Shown: positions 34,057-43,439 of the stretch, piece by piece
Layout of the letters: the number at the start of each line of letters is the position of its first letter
Numbering within the stretch: position 1 is the stretch's first letter
Assembly (NCBI GenBank): GCA_026162565.1
Contig: JAOEIQ010000013.1
Span: 1 to 64,000, forward strand
DNA from: Flavobacteriaceae bacterium NBU2973
GTDB lineage: Bacteria; Bacteroidota; Bacteroidia; Flavobacteriales; Flavobacteriaceae
DNA: 64,000 nucleotides
Direction of reading: 5' to 3'
Made by a program: the position numbers and the translations under genes
Notes under the pieces: generated by a model
The model's input: the letters and a program-made list of their open reading frames with translations, nothing else
Told to the model about the DNA's origin: nothing
The model's database searches: none

Positions 34057-34307
34057 AATTTGATAATTGTTTAATAAATTTTTATAATTTAAATCTAAAG
34101 GGTATAGGCCTTTAACAAACTTATTGTTTGTACTTATTTGTAAATAAAATTATTTAAATACTTGAGGTACAGAACACTAAATGTTAATGCAAAAGCTCTA
34201 TGTTTATTTTAGACGAGAAATAAGAGCCAAATATATAACATGAATTGTAAATACAATAAGGAGTTAAATATTATTTAACACACATGAAATTAACAAATTA
34301 GTTTTAA
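34057..34307 (-). promoter_or_regulatory. Intergenic region with a promoter and long leader for the 34056 gene
   Basis: About 250 bp without a gene. On the minus strand TTG (34256-34254), 18 bp and TATATTTG (34235-34228) make a good promoter, with a predicted leader of about 165 nt. A second -7-like box TAAGTTTG lies at 34123-34116. A close inverted repeat GTTAAAT-ATT-ATTTAAC is at 34263-34279, just upstream of the -33 box. No RNA family is recognised in the leader. Confidence 0.5.
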
Positions 34308-34976
34308 TTAGCAAATTTCATCACAACAATTTTCATCTTTTACAAGCTTACAACTCAAAACTGCTAGTAAAGCTCCAATAAATGGTGCAGTTACATACAA
34401 CCATAAATCTTGTAAATTTCCAGATATAATTGCAGGAGCTAATGAGCGAATTGGGTTCATAGATGCTTTGGTCATTGGGCCTGCAAACATGGCTTCTAAA
34501 AGAATAACTCCTCCAACCGCAATTGCTGCCATAGTGCCTATTTCTTTACTTCCTGTAGAGACATTAATAATAACTAGCATGAGGAAAAACGTTAAAATTA
34601 ATTCTAATAGAAAAGCTTTATAAGGCTCAAAACCTTCTGCAGGATATGTTGCTCCTAAACTATAACTTTCTGGAAATAAAAACCATAAAATCCCAATAGC
34701 TAAAAAGGCACCAATGGCTTGAGCTAAAACATAATTTGGAACTTTTCTCCAAGGAAATTTTTTAGCATAAGCAAAACTAACAGTCACAGCTGGATTAAAA
34801 TGTGCGCCTGAAATTTCACCAAAAGCATAAATCATTGCCATAACAATTAAACCCCAAGTAATAGCGATACCAACATGTGTAACATCGCCATTAGTAATCT
34901 CATTTATGGTCATGGCACCACAACCACAAAATACCATTGTAAAAGTTCCGATAGTCTCTGCTATATATTGTTTCAT
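34308..34976 (-). CDS. Aquaporin, NIP/AqpN-like
   Basis: This six-helix channel has 222 residues from the ATG at 34976; an upstream frame to 35081 lacks family similarity. Motifs are GEISGAHFNPAVT (first NPA) and AGPMTKASMNPIRSLAPAI (second NPA reads NPI). The AqpZ selectivity His aligns with Ala, and FAGP-GASMNP wording resembles nodulin-26-like and bacterial AqpN channels, which pass glycerol and metalloids. It is thus more likely a solute channel than a pure water channel. The C-terminus is Cys-rich (ENCCDEIC). It is divergent from DUF2911. Confidence 0.9.
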   Translation of the reverse strand: MKQYIAETIGTFTMVFCGCGAMTINEITNGDVTHVGIAITWGLIVMAMIYAFGEISGAHFNPAVTVSFAYAKKFPWRKVPNYVLAQAIGAFLAIGILWFLFPESYSLGATYPAEGFEPYKAFLLELILTFFLMLVIINVSTGSKEIGTMAAIAVGGVILLEAMFAGPMTKASMNPIRSLAPAIISGNLQDLWLYVTAPFIGALLAVLSCKLVKDENCCDEIC

Positions 34977-35099
34977 TAAAGCGTATAATTTGTACAAATA
35001 TACAACGCCTTGTTTTAAGCTTTTGTTAACAATTTGCAGAACCAAGAATATGTAATTTAGCAGGACATTAATAATCATCATTTTAAACTATACAAAACA

Positions 35100-35951
35100 A
35101 TGAAAAAACTTTTATTATCATTCATGGTGTTTGCATTGGCATTTTCAGTTAGTGCTCAAGTTGAAACACCACAACCAAGTCCTTTTAGTAAAATAGAACA
35201 AAAGGTTGGATTAACAGATATTACTATTGAGTATTCAAGACCAAGTGTTAAAGGAAGAAAAATATTTGGTGGACTAGAGCCTTATGATGGAAATGTTTGG
35301 CGTACAGGAGCTAATAAAAATACGACTATAGAATTTAGTGACGATGTTGTGATAGCAGGAACAAAAGTAAAAGCAGGTAAATATGCTATTTTTACTAAAC
35401 TAAATTCAGCTACTCAATGGGATGTTATGTTCTATACGGACACAGAAAATTGGGGAACGCCAAGAAACTGGGACGACTCTAAAGTTGCTGCAACTGCTAA
35501 AGTGGACGTTATGGAAATACCATTTAACGTAGAGACTATGGCTATTGATATAAATAGTATTACTAATGGAGGTGCACATTTAGAAATTATTTGGGAAAAA
35601 TCGTATGCTGCAGTTCCTTTTACTGTTCCAACAGATGCAAAAGTTCAAGCATCAATTGATAAAGCTTTAAATGGACCTGCAATGGGCGACTATTACAATG
35701 CTGCTGTATATTATGTGTCAGAAGGTAAAGATCCTAAACAAGCTAAAATGTGGATTGATAAAGCTATGTCTATGACAGATACACCTCGTTTCTGGCATTT
35801 AAGACAAAAATCTTTAATATACGCTGCTGCTGGAGACAAAGCTGGAGCGATAGAAGCTGCAAAGGCTTCATTAGCTGATGCTGAAAAATCAGGAAATGCT
35901 GGTTATGTTAAAATGAATAAAGATTCTTTAAAAGAATGGGGAGCAATGTAA
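35100..35951 (+). CDS. DUF2911 exported protein with TPR-like tail
   Basis: The protein has 283 residues with a signal peptide (MKKLLLSFMVFALAFSVSAQ). The DUF2911 core reads ITIEYSRPSVKGRKIFGGLEPY, VWRTGANKNTTIEFS and KAGKYAIFTKLN, ending near residue 165. The rest (DYYNAAVYYVSEGKDPKQAKMWIDKAMSM...) forms helical repeats like TPRs. The family is widespread in Bacteroidota envelopes; function unknown. It is a single gene ended by the palindromic terminator. Confidence 0.92.
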   Translation: MKKLLLSFMVFALAFSVSAQVETPQPSPFSKIEQKVGLTDITIEYSRPSVKGRKIFGGLEPYDGNVWRTGANKNTTIEFSDDVVIAGTKVKAGKYAIFTKLNSATQWDVMFYTDTENWGTPRNWDDSKVAATAKVDVMEIPFNVETMAIDINSITNGGAHLEIIWEKSYAAVPFTVPTDAKVQASIDKALNGPAMGDYYNAAVYYVSEGKDPKQAKMWIDKAMSMTDTPRFWHLRQKSLIYAAAGDKAGAIEAAKASLADAEKSGNAGYVKMNKDSLKEWGAM

Positions 35952-35968
35952 GTATTCCTTAAACTCAT

Positions 35969-36001
35969 AAAAAAAAGCAACTCAATTGAGTTGCTTTTTT
36001 T
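35969..36001. terminator. Bidirectional terminator between DUF2911 and the symporter gene
   Basis: A perfect 30-bp palindrome (35971-36000) with A6 on one side and T6 on the other forms the stem GCAACTCAATTGAGTTGC. It serves both the plus-strand DUF2911 gene and the minus-strand symporter gene. Confidence 0.88.
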
Positions 36002-36016
36002 ATGCAATCTATTTTT

Positions 36017-37717
36017 TTAGTCTGCTTTAGAATTTCTATTCATACTTTGAATAATCAATGCAATCACTATAACTATAACACAGCCTACAAAGTTTAACCA
36101 TAAATATGGTAAACTAATTATTTCATATTCATTCATGAAATACAATCCAATAATAATTACCTGTGTAATAATAGCAGCTATAAAAGTTGCATTAGCTTTT
36201 ACATGTTTAAAGAAAAAGGCTAATAAGAAAATACCTAAAACATTTCCGTAGAAAATTGAACCAATAATATTTACTAGTTCTATTAAATTTTCGGCCAGAT
36301 TTGCCACACAAGCAACAGCTATAGCTAGAATTCCCCATCCAAAAGTAAACCATTTTGTTGTTGTCACCATTTGAGTTTCACTTAACTCATTACTTTTATT
36401 TCTCTTGTATAAGTCTATTGCAGTAGTAGAAGCTAAAGCATTTAATTCACTTGCAGTAGAAGACATGGCTGCACTTAAAATAACAGCTAGTAAAAGCCCA
36501 ATAAGTCCTTTAGGTAGATTATTTAGAATAAAATGAATGAATACATAATCCTTATCATTAGATTCTATTTTGATGTCTTTTTCTTCTGCAACTTTTGCAA
36601 TTATTAGTTTTGCTTCGTCTCTAATTTCTCTATCAGCATCATTGGCTATAGCAATATAATTAGCATATTTAGCATCATTAGTTTTTAAATAATTGTTAAT
36701 GATAAGCTCTTTATCCTTTTGTATTTTATTTTGTTCATCTTGAAGCTTTTTATAGTCTTCTGAATAGGTTGATGTTAAAGCTTCTTCTGCAGCTTGTGGA
36801 TTAAAGTTTACAGGCGAAGCATTAAACTGGTAAAAAACAAATACCATAATACCAACAAGCAGAATAAAAAACTGCATAGGTACTTTTAGTAAACCGTTGA
36901 AAATTAATCCTAATTGCATTTCTTTTAGAGACTTACCCGAAAGATAACGCTGCACTTGACTTTGATCTGTACCAAAATAGGAGAGAGCCAAGAAACTTCC
37001 TCCGATAATACCACTCCAAAACGTATAACGATTATCAAGGTTAAACGAAAAGTCTAACACTTTCATTTTACCACTTGCTCCAGCAATATCTAATGCTTTT
37101 GAGAATGTAATTCCGTCAGGTAAATAACTGATTATTAAAAAGAATGCTATAAACATACCTGTAAAAATGACTGCCATTTGTTGCTTTTGAGTAATGCTTA
37201 CAGCTTTTGTTCCTCCAGATACTGTATAGATTATAACGAGTACTCCAATAATGATATTTAACAATGTTAAATTCCAACCTAATACTGCTGATAATATAAT
37301 TGCAGGAGCAAAAATCGTAATTCCTGCTGCAAGACCTCTTTGTATTAAAAACAGGATGGCTGTAAGCGTTCGTGTTTTTAAATCGAAACGTGTTTCTAAA
37401 TATTCATAAGCAGTATACACATTTAAACGATGATACAATGGAATAAATACCATGCAAATAATTACCATTGCAATAGGAACACCAAAATAAAACTGCACAA
37501 AGCCCATTCCACTATGAAATGCTTGACCAGGAGTTGATAAAAATGTAATAGCGCTTGCTTGTGTTGCCATTACTGATAAACCAATGGTCCACCATTTAGA
37601 TTCGTTTCCTCCACGAATATAATCTTGCGCACTTTTTCTACCTCTTGTTTTCCATGTTCCATACAAAACAATGGATAACAGAGTTACTGATAATACAATC
37701 CAATCTATTGTTTGCAT
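36017..37717 (-). CDS. Sodium:solute symporter (SSS family)
   Basis: The protein has 566 residues with about 13 transmembrane helices. The SSS pattern appears as GGNESKWWTIGLSVMATQASAITFLSTPGQAF in the second helix and the later SGGTKAVSITQKQQM and STASELNALAS. It has a large loop near residues 300-370. The substrate is not evident. It follows a 36-residue membrane protein and the PIG-L deacetylase in an operon, so it may import a product such as an amino sugar or related compound. Confidence 0.93.
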   Translation of the reverse strand: MQTIDWIVLSVTLLSIVLYGTWKTRGRKSAQDYIRGGNESKWWTIGLSVMATQASAITFLSTPGQAFHSGMGFVQFYFGVPIAMVIICMVFIPLYHRLNVYTAYEYLETRFDLKTRTLTAILFLIQRGLAAGITIFAPAIILSAVLGWNLTLLNIIIGVLVIIYTVSGGTKAVSITQKQQMAVIFTGMFIAFFLIISYLPDGITFSKALDIAGASGKMKVLDFSFNLDNRYTFWSGIIGGSFLALSYFGTDQSQVQRYLSGKSLKEMQLGLIFNGLLKVPMQFFILLVGIMVFVFYQFNASPVNFNPQAAEEALTSTYSEDYKKLQDEQNKIQKDKELIINNYLKTNDAKYANYIAIANDADREIRDEAKLIIAKVAEEKDIKIESNDKDYVFIHFILNNLPKGLIGLLLAVILSAAMSSTASELNALASTTAIDLYKRNKSNELSETQMVTTTKWFTFGWGILAIAVACVANLAENLIELVNIIGSIFYGNVLGIFLLAFFFKHVKANATFIAAIITQVIIIGLYFMNEYEIISLPYLWLNFVGCVIVIVIALIIQSMNRNSKAD

Positions 37718-37718
37718 A

Positions 37719-37829
37719 CTATGAGAATGAGCTGGTTATAAAATAGAAGACAATAACATAGATAGCATTAGCTACTAGAACTAACGTGTACATATTAGTC
37801 CATTTGTATTTGGTTGGTTTATCGTCCAT
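37719..37829 (-). CDS. Small single-helix membrane protein
   Basis: The protein has 36 residues: MDDKPTKYKWTNMYTLVLVA then NAIYVIVFYFITSSFS. One transmembrane helix. It is placed between the PIG-L gene (TAATG overlap) and the symporter (1-bp gap), so translation is probably coupled. It may be an accessory subunit of the symporter; small partners are known for some SSS carriers. Confidence 0.7.
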   Translation of the reverse strand: MDDKPTKYKWTNMYTLVLVANAIYVIVFYFITSSFS

Positions 37830-40351
37830 TAATCGTCTAGTTTTTTGTTGAGGTTGATATCGTCTTTTCCAATAGAAAGCATATTTGCAAATAATCTGTA
37901 AGCTCCAGAAACTCCAGCAGGAAACTCTCTAAAAAAGCTTAATCCTGTGTATATATAATGCCCTTTTCCGTATTTAGCAACTAATAAACTACCATCTTTA
38001 GGTGTTTCTCCCTTATCGTTTAAAGAAAGGATAGGAGTAAATTCGTTAGACCACTCATTTGGGAAATACAGACCACGTTCTTGTGTCCAGCCTTTAAAAT
38101 CGTCTTGAGTTATTTTATTTGGTGCGTTTAATAATTCATGTTGAGGATTTAATAATCGAACTTCTGCATGTTCATCTGTAACGCGATCTCTAGATAATTT
38201 TAAATCATATGGAGCAATTTGATCAACTACAACACCTCTGTTTGTATTGTATTGTACAATCATATTACCACCTTGCTCCACAAAATCAAAAAGAAATTTT
38301 TGCTTAAATTTTAAGTCCTCCACTGTATTATAAGCTCTAATTCCAACGACTACAGCATCAAATCTTGAGAGATTTTCTGGAGTGATGTCATTTGGCTCAA
38401 TAATAACCACATTGTAACCTATTTGACCTAAACTTTCTGGCACCACATCTCCAGCACCTTGTATATAACCAATATTATCACCTTTTTTCTTGATGTCTAG
38501 TCGTACAATTTTACTTTCGCTAGGTAATAAAACTGTTTGAAAAGGAATATGTGTATAATCAATCTCAATTAACTCTTTAGTAAACATTTTACCAGAAACA
38601 GTAACTTTTGGAGACAGATAACCTTCGCTCTGATTATTTGGAGGTATAACTGTAAAAATTAATTTTTGCTCTTCACCTTTATTCTCAATTTGTACTTTTT
38701 GGGTAGTAGGGAAAACACTCCAATCTTTTGGATGCTCTAAACTAATAGATCCTTCTAAATTGTTTTTTCCAGCTTTAACAATAACCTCTATGTCTTTTTG
38801 TTTATCAGTTTCAAAAATTATCACCTTTTCAGAAATTTTTGCTGATGCTTCAGGAATAATCTCAAAAGGTTTATATAATTCACCTTTGTCTGGTTTTGAG
38901 TAACGATGCACCACAGGCTTTGTAATTGTAATAGGCTTGCCATTTATGGTTAAATTAAAATCTAAATTTATGGCTCTTGGTGTTTCGGGTTTACCAATTA
39001 AATTTTTATTATCAACCTGATACATCCCCAGTGTTCCTTTTTTATCTAACCAATAAGGCGTTGTATAATTTGATCTATTAGAAATTGTTATGGTTTCTTT
39101 ACTATTTTCACTTTCATTAGACTTTAGCTGTATATCTTTTTGATTGAGTGTATTGTTGATTTTATAAGACACAATTTTGATATCGGCAGTAGAACGATTC
39201 AAAGCTTCAATGTTTACCTCTACAGATTCTCCCGGAGTTGCATTGGCTGTTGTTGCAGATGCTTCTAGGTATAATCCTGCACATGCTTGGATAATAGTTT
39301 TAAGTTCTTCAGATTTAATGGTTTTCCAATGTATGTCTTCAACTTTTTGAAGCATGTTGTAAGCAGTCATTAAGTCTGAAAGGTGAGAGGCTGGATTTCT
39401 AAAATCAAAATTAGTTTCTATAGCGTATAAAATATCTCCTATGGCTTTTCCACCTTTAATTCTATTCCAACTCGTATCAATTCCTTCAAATACATTGGTT
39501 TGATCTTGTGGCATGTCACCTTTAAGTAACTCAATATATTCAGATTGTGATCCACGACTCGTCATACGACCAAAACCTTGACACAAATGCTGACTACTAG
39601 CTATTGACGCTAATTCATTATTTGATAAGCCTTTAAGAGGATAATACACTCCAACATCAAAGTTTAGCATATTACTTTTATCTACTTCAGCAAATTTTTC
39701 TCTACTACCATAGCGCCACCAAGATGTATTATAAAACAAACGTTTTGGTTGCCATGTGCTTGTTTGATTGAGTTGATCTGGATAGGCATTAGAATCGTTA
39801 GTTAAATCAAAAGCTTCCATACTTAACATAGCAGATGCTGTATGATGACCATGGGTTCTTCCAGCTCGTCTATGGTCAAATCGATTGATTATGACATCTG
39901 GTTTAAAATTTCTAATCGTCCAAACAACATCGCTTAATACAGCATCTTTATTCCATATTTCTAATGTTTCGTCAGGATGTTTAGAATAGCCAAAATCATT
40001 AGCTCTAGTAAAAAACTGTTGTCCACCATCTACATCGCGAGCTGCAAGAAGTTCCTGTGTTCTAATAACTCCTAAAAGCTCTCTAATTTCTGGACCAATT
40101 AAATTTTGTCCTCCATCTCCACGTGTTAATGATAAGTAGGCTGTTCTGGCTTTAACATGATTAGCCATATACGCAATTAAGCGTGTGTTTTCGTCATCTG
40201 GATGCGCTGCTACATATAAAACAGATCCTAAAAAATTGAGTTTCTGAACAGACTCATAGATTTCTGAAGCGTTTGGTTTATTGGGTTTTTGAGCTTGTAG
40301 ACTGAAGGAAAATAGCATTGAAACTATTAAAGCAAGGTAGTGTTGTCGCAT
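37829..40351 (-). CDS. Exported PIG-L family deacetylase
   Basis: The protein has 840 residues from the ATG at 40351; the frame opens 3 codons earlier at a TTG. The N-terminal signal peptide ends near LQAQ. The PIG-L zinc site is complete: AHPDDE (49-54) and GRTHGHH (His167-His170). The C-terminal two thirds contain beta domains (NPQ/CARDB-like) and a glutamine-amidotransferase-like end (YNVVIIEPNDITPENLSRFDAVVVGIRAY). It probably removes N-acetyl groups from a sugar outside the inner membrane. The operon partner is the symporter. Confidence 0.92.
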   Translation of the reverse strand: MRQHYLALIVSMLFSFSLQAQKPNKPNASEIYESVQKLNFLGSVLYVAAHPDDENTRLIAYMANHVKARTAYLSLTRGDGGQNLIGPEIRELLGVIRTQELLAARDVDGGQQFFTRANDFGYSKHPDETLEIWNKDAVLSDVVWTIRNFKPDVIINRFDHRRAGRTHGHHTASAMLSMEAFDLTNDSNAYPDQLNQTSTWQPKRLFYNTSWWRYGSREKFAEVDKSNMLNFDVGVYYPLKGLSNNELASIASSQHLCQGFGRMTSRGSQSEYIELLKGDMPQDQTNVFEGIDTSWNRIKGGKAIGDILYAIETNFDFRNPASHLSDLMTAYNMLQKVEDIHWKTIKSEELKTIIQACAGLYLEASATTANATPGESVEVNIEALNRSTADIKIVSYKINNTLNQKDIQLKSNESENSKETITISNRSNYTTPYWLDKKGTLGMYQVDNKNLIGKPETPRAINLDFNLTINGKPITITKPVVHRYSKPDKGELYKPFEIIPEASAKISEKVIIFETDKQKDIEVIVKAGKNNLEGSISLEHPKDWSVFPTTQKVQIENKGEEQKLIFTVIPPNNQSEGYLSPKVTVSGKMFTKELIEIDYTHIPFQTVLLPSESKIVRLDIKKKGDNIGYIQGAGDVVPESLGQIGYNVVIIEPNDITPENLSRFDAVVVGIRAYNTVEDLKFKQKFLFDFVEQGGNMIVQYNTNRGVVVDQIAPYDLKLSRDRVTDEHAEVRLLNPQHELLNAPNKITQDDFKGWTQERGLYFPNEWSNEFTPILSLNDKGETPKDGSLLVAKYGKGHYIYTGLSFFREFPAGVSGAYRLFANMLSIGKDDINLNKKLDD

Positions 40352-40372
40352 AATTGGCAATAATTTTCAAAC

Positions 40373-40380
40373 CAAATATA
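40373..40380 (-). promoter_or_regulatory. -7 box of the PIG-L operon
   Basis: TATATTTG on the minus strand matches TAnnTTTG, 22 bp before the ATG at 40351. No -33 TTG is seen at proper spacing. Confidence 0.45.
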
Positions 40381-40437
40381 GACATATTAGTTACTGATAG
40401 TAGTGTCTTTAATGTTTCTTTAACGTCTTGTTAGGGA

Positions 40438-41724
40438 TTAGTCGATGACTTTGATATACTCACAACTTTCATCAAAAACATAACCTTTACCTTTTTTAAT
40501 AAAGCACTTGTTAAAAGGTTCTTTTTGATACCAATCTTTAGAGAGAATGTTTTTACGTTTATTTTTCTTTTTCTCTACTTGTTTAAAAGTTGGTAAAATA
40601 CCAAGTTCTAAACGATCTATAACAGATTGATGAATCTTTATTTTGCCTTTGTTAAAATCGATAGTTCGTTCTCTGTATTTGTTTAAATAACGGTTGCGTC
40701 TTAAAAAAGCGATACCATAATCTATTTGCGCATCATGAGCTAATCCAAATACATGAGTAGAATCTATAACTGTTCGATTTTTAAATAAATTATAATCCTC
40801 TAATTGTTCTTGCATCCATTTTAGAGGCACATACGATAACTTATCATCTGGCTTATTTTCTTTTTTATAACCACCACCAACATCTGAATGCGCTCCAGAA
40901 AACCAAACCTCTTCTACTTTTTCTTGAGAGTTTGAGGCTATACAAGGGCAAGTCGCTAAAATTGGAGTAAATATTCGCGCACGATTATCATCTAGAGATA
41001 CTGCATGATTTACTTTTTTAACATTAGTAAATTGATCTAAATGATTTGTATTAGGACAGCAAGGATTATAACGACCATCAGGAGCACCAAGTGCTTCAAC
41101 AGTGTCAAATAGATTGAGGGTTTCAATATTGATGTTTTCTCGACGTTTTATTGCCATTTTATACTTGTCTTCCCACTTTTTTATAACCAGATTAATATCC
41201 TTTTTTCGTTCGTTCATGGTTTTCTTTCCTAAATAGGCTTTATAAAGTTTTCGAATGAGTTTGCGTTGTGATTTTTCATCTTGAATATTTGTAAAATCTA
41301 TCACACCAATGAGATGAACCATATTCGATATGATTTTACAAGTGTAAGCACCACGACTAAAACCAAATAGGTGAATGCGATCATTATTTGTTTTGCTATA
41401 ATTCTGACATAAAAAGCGATACGCATTTTGTACATCTACAGAAACACCAACACCTAAAAACTGACCAGCTCGTTTTGCATCAGGTCCTGCGCCAACTCCA
41501 ACAGTATAAAAAGAGAGTAGGTCTTTACGTTGTTTTAAGTTAGTTCGTAACTTGTAGATATTACTATTATCTTCAGGTTTAAAAGCTGTTCCATCAATAA
41601 AAACAGTGATGTCTTTTGCAGCAGTATATGGATCTGGAATAAGAACTTCTGGTGGAATAGCTTTACAGCCAAAACAAAGAATTAAAACATTAAAAAGAAT
41701 CAAAAGCTTTACAATGGCTTTCAT
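40438..41724 (-). CDS. DUF2235 (Tle1-like) alpha/beta hydrolase lipoprotein
   Basis: The protein has 428 residues with a lipoprotein signal (lipobox ending FGC, Cys20). The DUF2235/T6SS phospholipase Tle1 fold is shown by TVFIDGTAF near the N-terminus, GFSRGAY (Ser123), LFDTVEALG (Asp207) and GAHSDVGGGY (His279, Asp281), a full Ser-Asp-His triad. The family includes lipases that attack membranes. Here it is membrane-anchored and stands alone, with no T6SS gene near, so a housekeeping lipid hydrolase or esterase role is more likely than effector use. Confidence 0.85.
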   Translation of the reverse strand: MKAIVKLLILFNVLILCFGCKAIPPEVLIPDPYTAAKDITVFIDGTAFKPEDNSNIYKLRTNLKQRKDLLSFYTVGVGAGPDAKRAGQFLGVGVSVDVQNAYRFLCQNYSKTNNDRIHLFGFSRGAYTCKIISNMVHLIGVIDFTNIQDEKSQRKLIRKLYKAYLGKKTMNERKKDINLVIKKWEDKYKMAIKRRENINIETLNLFDTVEALGAPDGRYNPCCPNTNHLDQFTNVKKVNHAVSLDDNRARIFTPILATCPCIASNSQEKVEEVWFSGAHSDVGGGYKKENKPDDKLSYVPLKWMQEQLEDYNLFKNRTVIDSTHVFGLAHDAQIDYGIAFLRRNRYLNKYRERTIDFNKGKIKIHQSVIDRLELGILPTFKQVEKKKNKRKNILSKDWYQKEPFNKCFIKKGKGYVFDESCEYIKVID

Positions 41725-41761
41725 TTTAAATTTCGATTGGTTTATACGAAAATAAGAAATG

Positions 41762-42718
41762 TTAGTTCACCGCAAATAGTTTATCAAGTTTTAATGCTTT
41801 TGTTTCTATGAAATAAATATTTGGGATTCCATCGTATTGTTTAAGATCTTCTTTATAATCTCTGGTAAAGAAGAAATATTTACCATCTGAAGACATTGAC
41901 GCTGGACATTCATTCATTTCTGTGTTTATTAAGTTACCCAAATTTACAGAATATTGCCAGTTGCCATTAACATCTTTTTTGCTTACAAAAATGTCATCAC
42001 CTCCAAAACCATCGTCTCTATTATAGATTTGTGTAAATAAATAATTTCCGTCAGGAGAAACAACAGGTGCATATTCCCACTTATCTTCTTTATTAATACG
42101 ATTCGATAGTTTTTCTAGGTTCGAGTAGTTTTTTCCATCATAAATTGTTTTGTAAATGTCGATACCTTTTTCACCTCTCTCTAATGTTCCCGTATAAAAT
42201 GTTTTTTCATCTGCAGTAACAAAATGGCTTAAATTACTAGAAGGCCATTCTTCGCCTTCAATTTGTACAGCATTTATATTTTCTGGTAGCACTTCTGGTT
42301 CTGACCATTTGCCATTTATTCGTGTTGTCTTCCATACATTCATATCAAAACTACCTTTATTCGGTCTGTTAGGAATTGGTCTTTCACTTCCAAAATAAAC
42401 AGTTTTTCCATCTGGTGAAAAATGAGGTGATTCATCTCTATCTGTTGAGAATGTTGCAATTACAGGTTGAGTCCAATTTCCGTTTATGTAATTTGTTTCG
42501 TAGATTTTCTGTTTAGCCTCACCAATACGTCTGGTAAATAAAACAGTTTTTGCATCTGGAGAAATCGTCATCCCAAAATCTAAATGAGCAGTATCTGTAA
42601 CAATGCCTTCGAGAAATAGTTTTGGAGTCGTTACAGATTTATCAGACAAATGCGATGTAATATCTTTTTGACAAGATATTATTGTAAAGAAGATTAAAAT
42701 GTATTGATAAGTTTTCAT
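41762..42718 (-). CDS. Lipoprotein with PD40/WD40-like beta-propeller
   Basis: The protein has 318 residues from the ATG at 42718. The lipobox-like start is MKTYQYILIFFTIISC. PD40 blades are visible as ISPDAKTVLFTRR, FSPDGKTVYFGSERP, VSPDGNYLFTQIYN and MSSDGKYFFFTRD. Its ATG overlaps the stop of the GntR gene (ATGA), so it is coupled to the regulator. It may bind a ligand or envelope partner; function unknown. The longer reading from 42748 is less likely. Confidence 0.85.
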   Translation of the reverse strand: MKTYQYILIFFTIISCQKDITSHLSDKSVTTPKLFLEGIVTDTAHLDFGMTISPDAKTVLFTRRIGEAKQKIYETNYINGNWTQPVIATFSTDRDESPHFSPDGKTVYFGSERPIPNRPNKGSFDMNVWKTTRINGKWSEPEVLPENINAVQIEGEEWPSSNLSHFVTADEKTFYTGTLERGEKGIDIYKTIYDGKNYSNLEKLSNRINKEDKWEYAPVVSPDGNYLFTQIYNRDDGFGGDDIFVSKKDVNGNWQYSVNLGNLINTEMNECPASMSSDGKYFFFTRDYKEDLKQYDGIPNIYFIETKALKLDKLFAVN

Positions 42719-43332
42719 GACGTCATGTAGTTTAAAATTTGCAACCAATTACTCTTTACTAGAGTAGTGGCTTTAGTAACTTGTTTGTTTTCTAAATGAT
42801 GAATAATTTGATTGTGATGATTTTCAGAGTTTTTATGATAGTCAGTATCTTCCATGAATTTTACCTCATAAAAAAATATTCTAACCTTTAAATCGAATAA
42901 AATTTGTTGAGCTGTTTCATTTTTATAATTAGATGTCAATAAAGAATGAAACTCCATATCAGCATAAATTCTATCGATAGGATTTTTACAGGATTCAAAT
43001 TTTAATTGTTGTTTTTTGAGTTTTTTTATTGTTTCCTCATTAAAATTTGATTCTTTAATTGCGAGTGATTCTAATGTTGCTACCAATTGGTATAGGTTTT
43101 TTGCTTCTTCGTTATTAAGCTCTGGTATTATGAATCCTCTATTTGGAACAGATTCTATTATTCTTGAATGTTCTAACTGTGTTAGTGCTTCTCTAATTGG
43201 TGTTACGCTTACATCCAATTCTCTTGATATAGAAGCTAATGAAAGGGAGTTTCCTGGTTTTATATCTCCTGACCGCAATTTGTCTAATAGTAGTTCACGT
43301 ACTTGATCTCTGTAAGTTATTTTTGTAATCAT
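42715..43332 (-). CDS. GntR-family regulator with FCD domain
   Basis: The protein has 205 residues. The winged helix is at residues 5-70 (YRDQVRELLLDKLRSGDIKPG, LDVSVTPIREAL, NRGFIIPEL) and the FCD ligand domain follows (DRIYADMEFHSLL, HHNQIIHHL). The FCD histidines that bind a metal and acidic ligands are present. It is the first gene of a two-gene operon with the PD40 lipoprotein and probably regulates itself through the palindrome at 43349-43360. Confidence 0.94.
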   Translation of the reverse strand: MITKITYRDQVRELLLDKLRSGDIKPGNSLSLASISRELDVSVTPIREALTQLEHSRIIESVPNRGFIIPELNNEEAKNLYQLVATLESLAIKESNFNEETIKKLKKQQLKFESCKNPIDRIYADMEFHSLLTSNYKNETAQQILFDLKVRIFFYEVKFMEDTDYHKNSENHHNQIIHHLENKQVTKATTLVKSNWLQILNYMTS

Positions 43333-43348
43333 AAATCAAATATAATAT

Positions 43349-43360
43349 ATCGTATACGAT
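43349..43360. promoter_or_regulatory. GntR/FCD operator palindrome
   Basis: The sequence ATCGTATACGAT is a perfect 12-bp palindrome 17 bp upstream of the GntR start. Its GTATAC core fits sites known for FadR/FCD-type GntR proteins. Autoregulation is inferred. Confidence 0.7.
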
Positions 43361-43439
43361 TATAAAAATAAATTAACAATTAATTAGTAGTTAATTTTAT
43401 GATATATTATAATGAATAATCCAACTTAAAAATAGGAAG

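Noticed and set aside
34977-35081. Upstream extension of the aquaporin
   Set aside because: The extra 35 residues do not match aquaporins; the family start MKQYIAETIG is at 34976.
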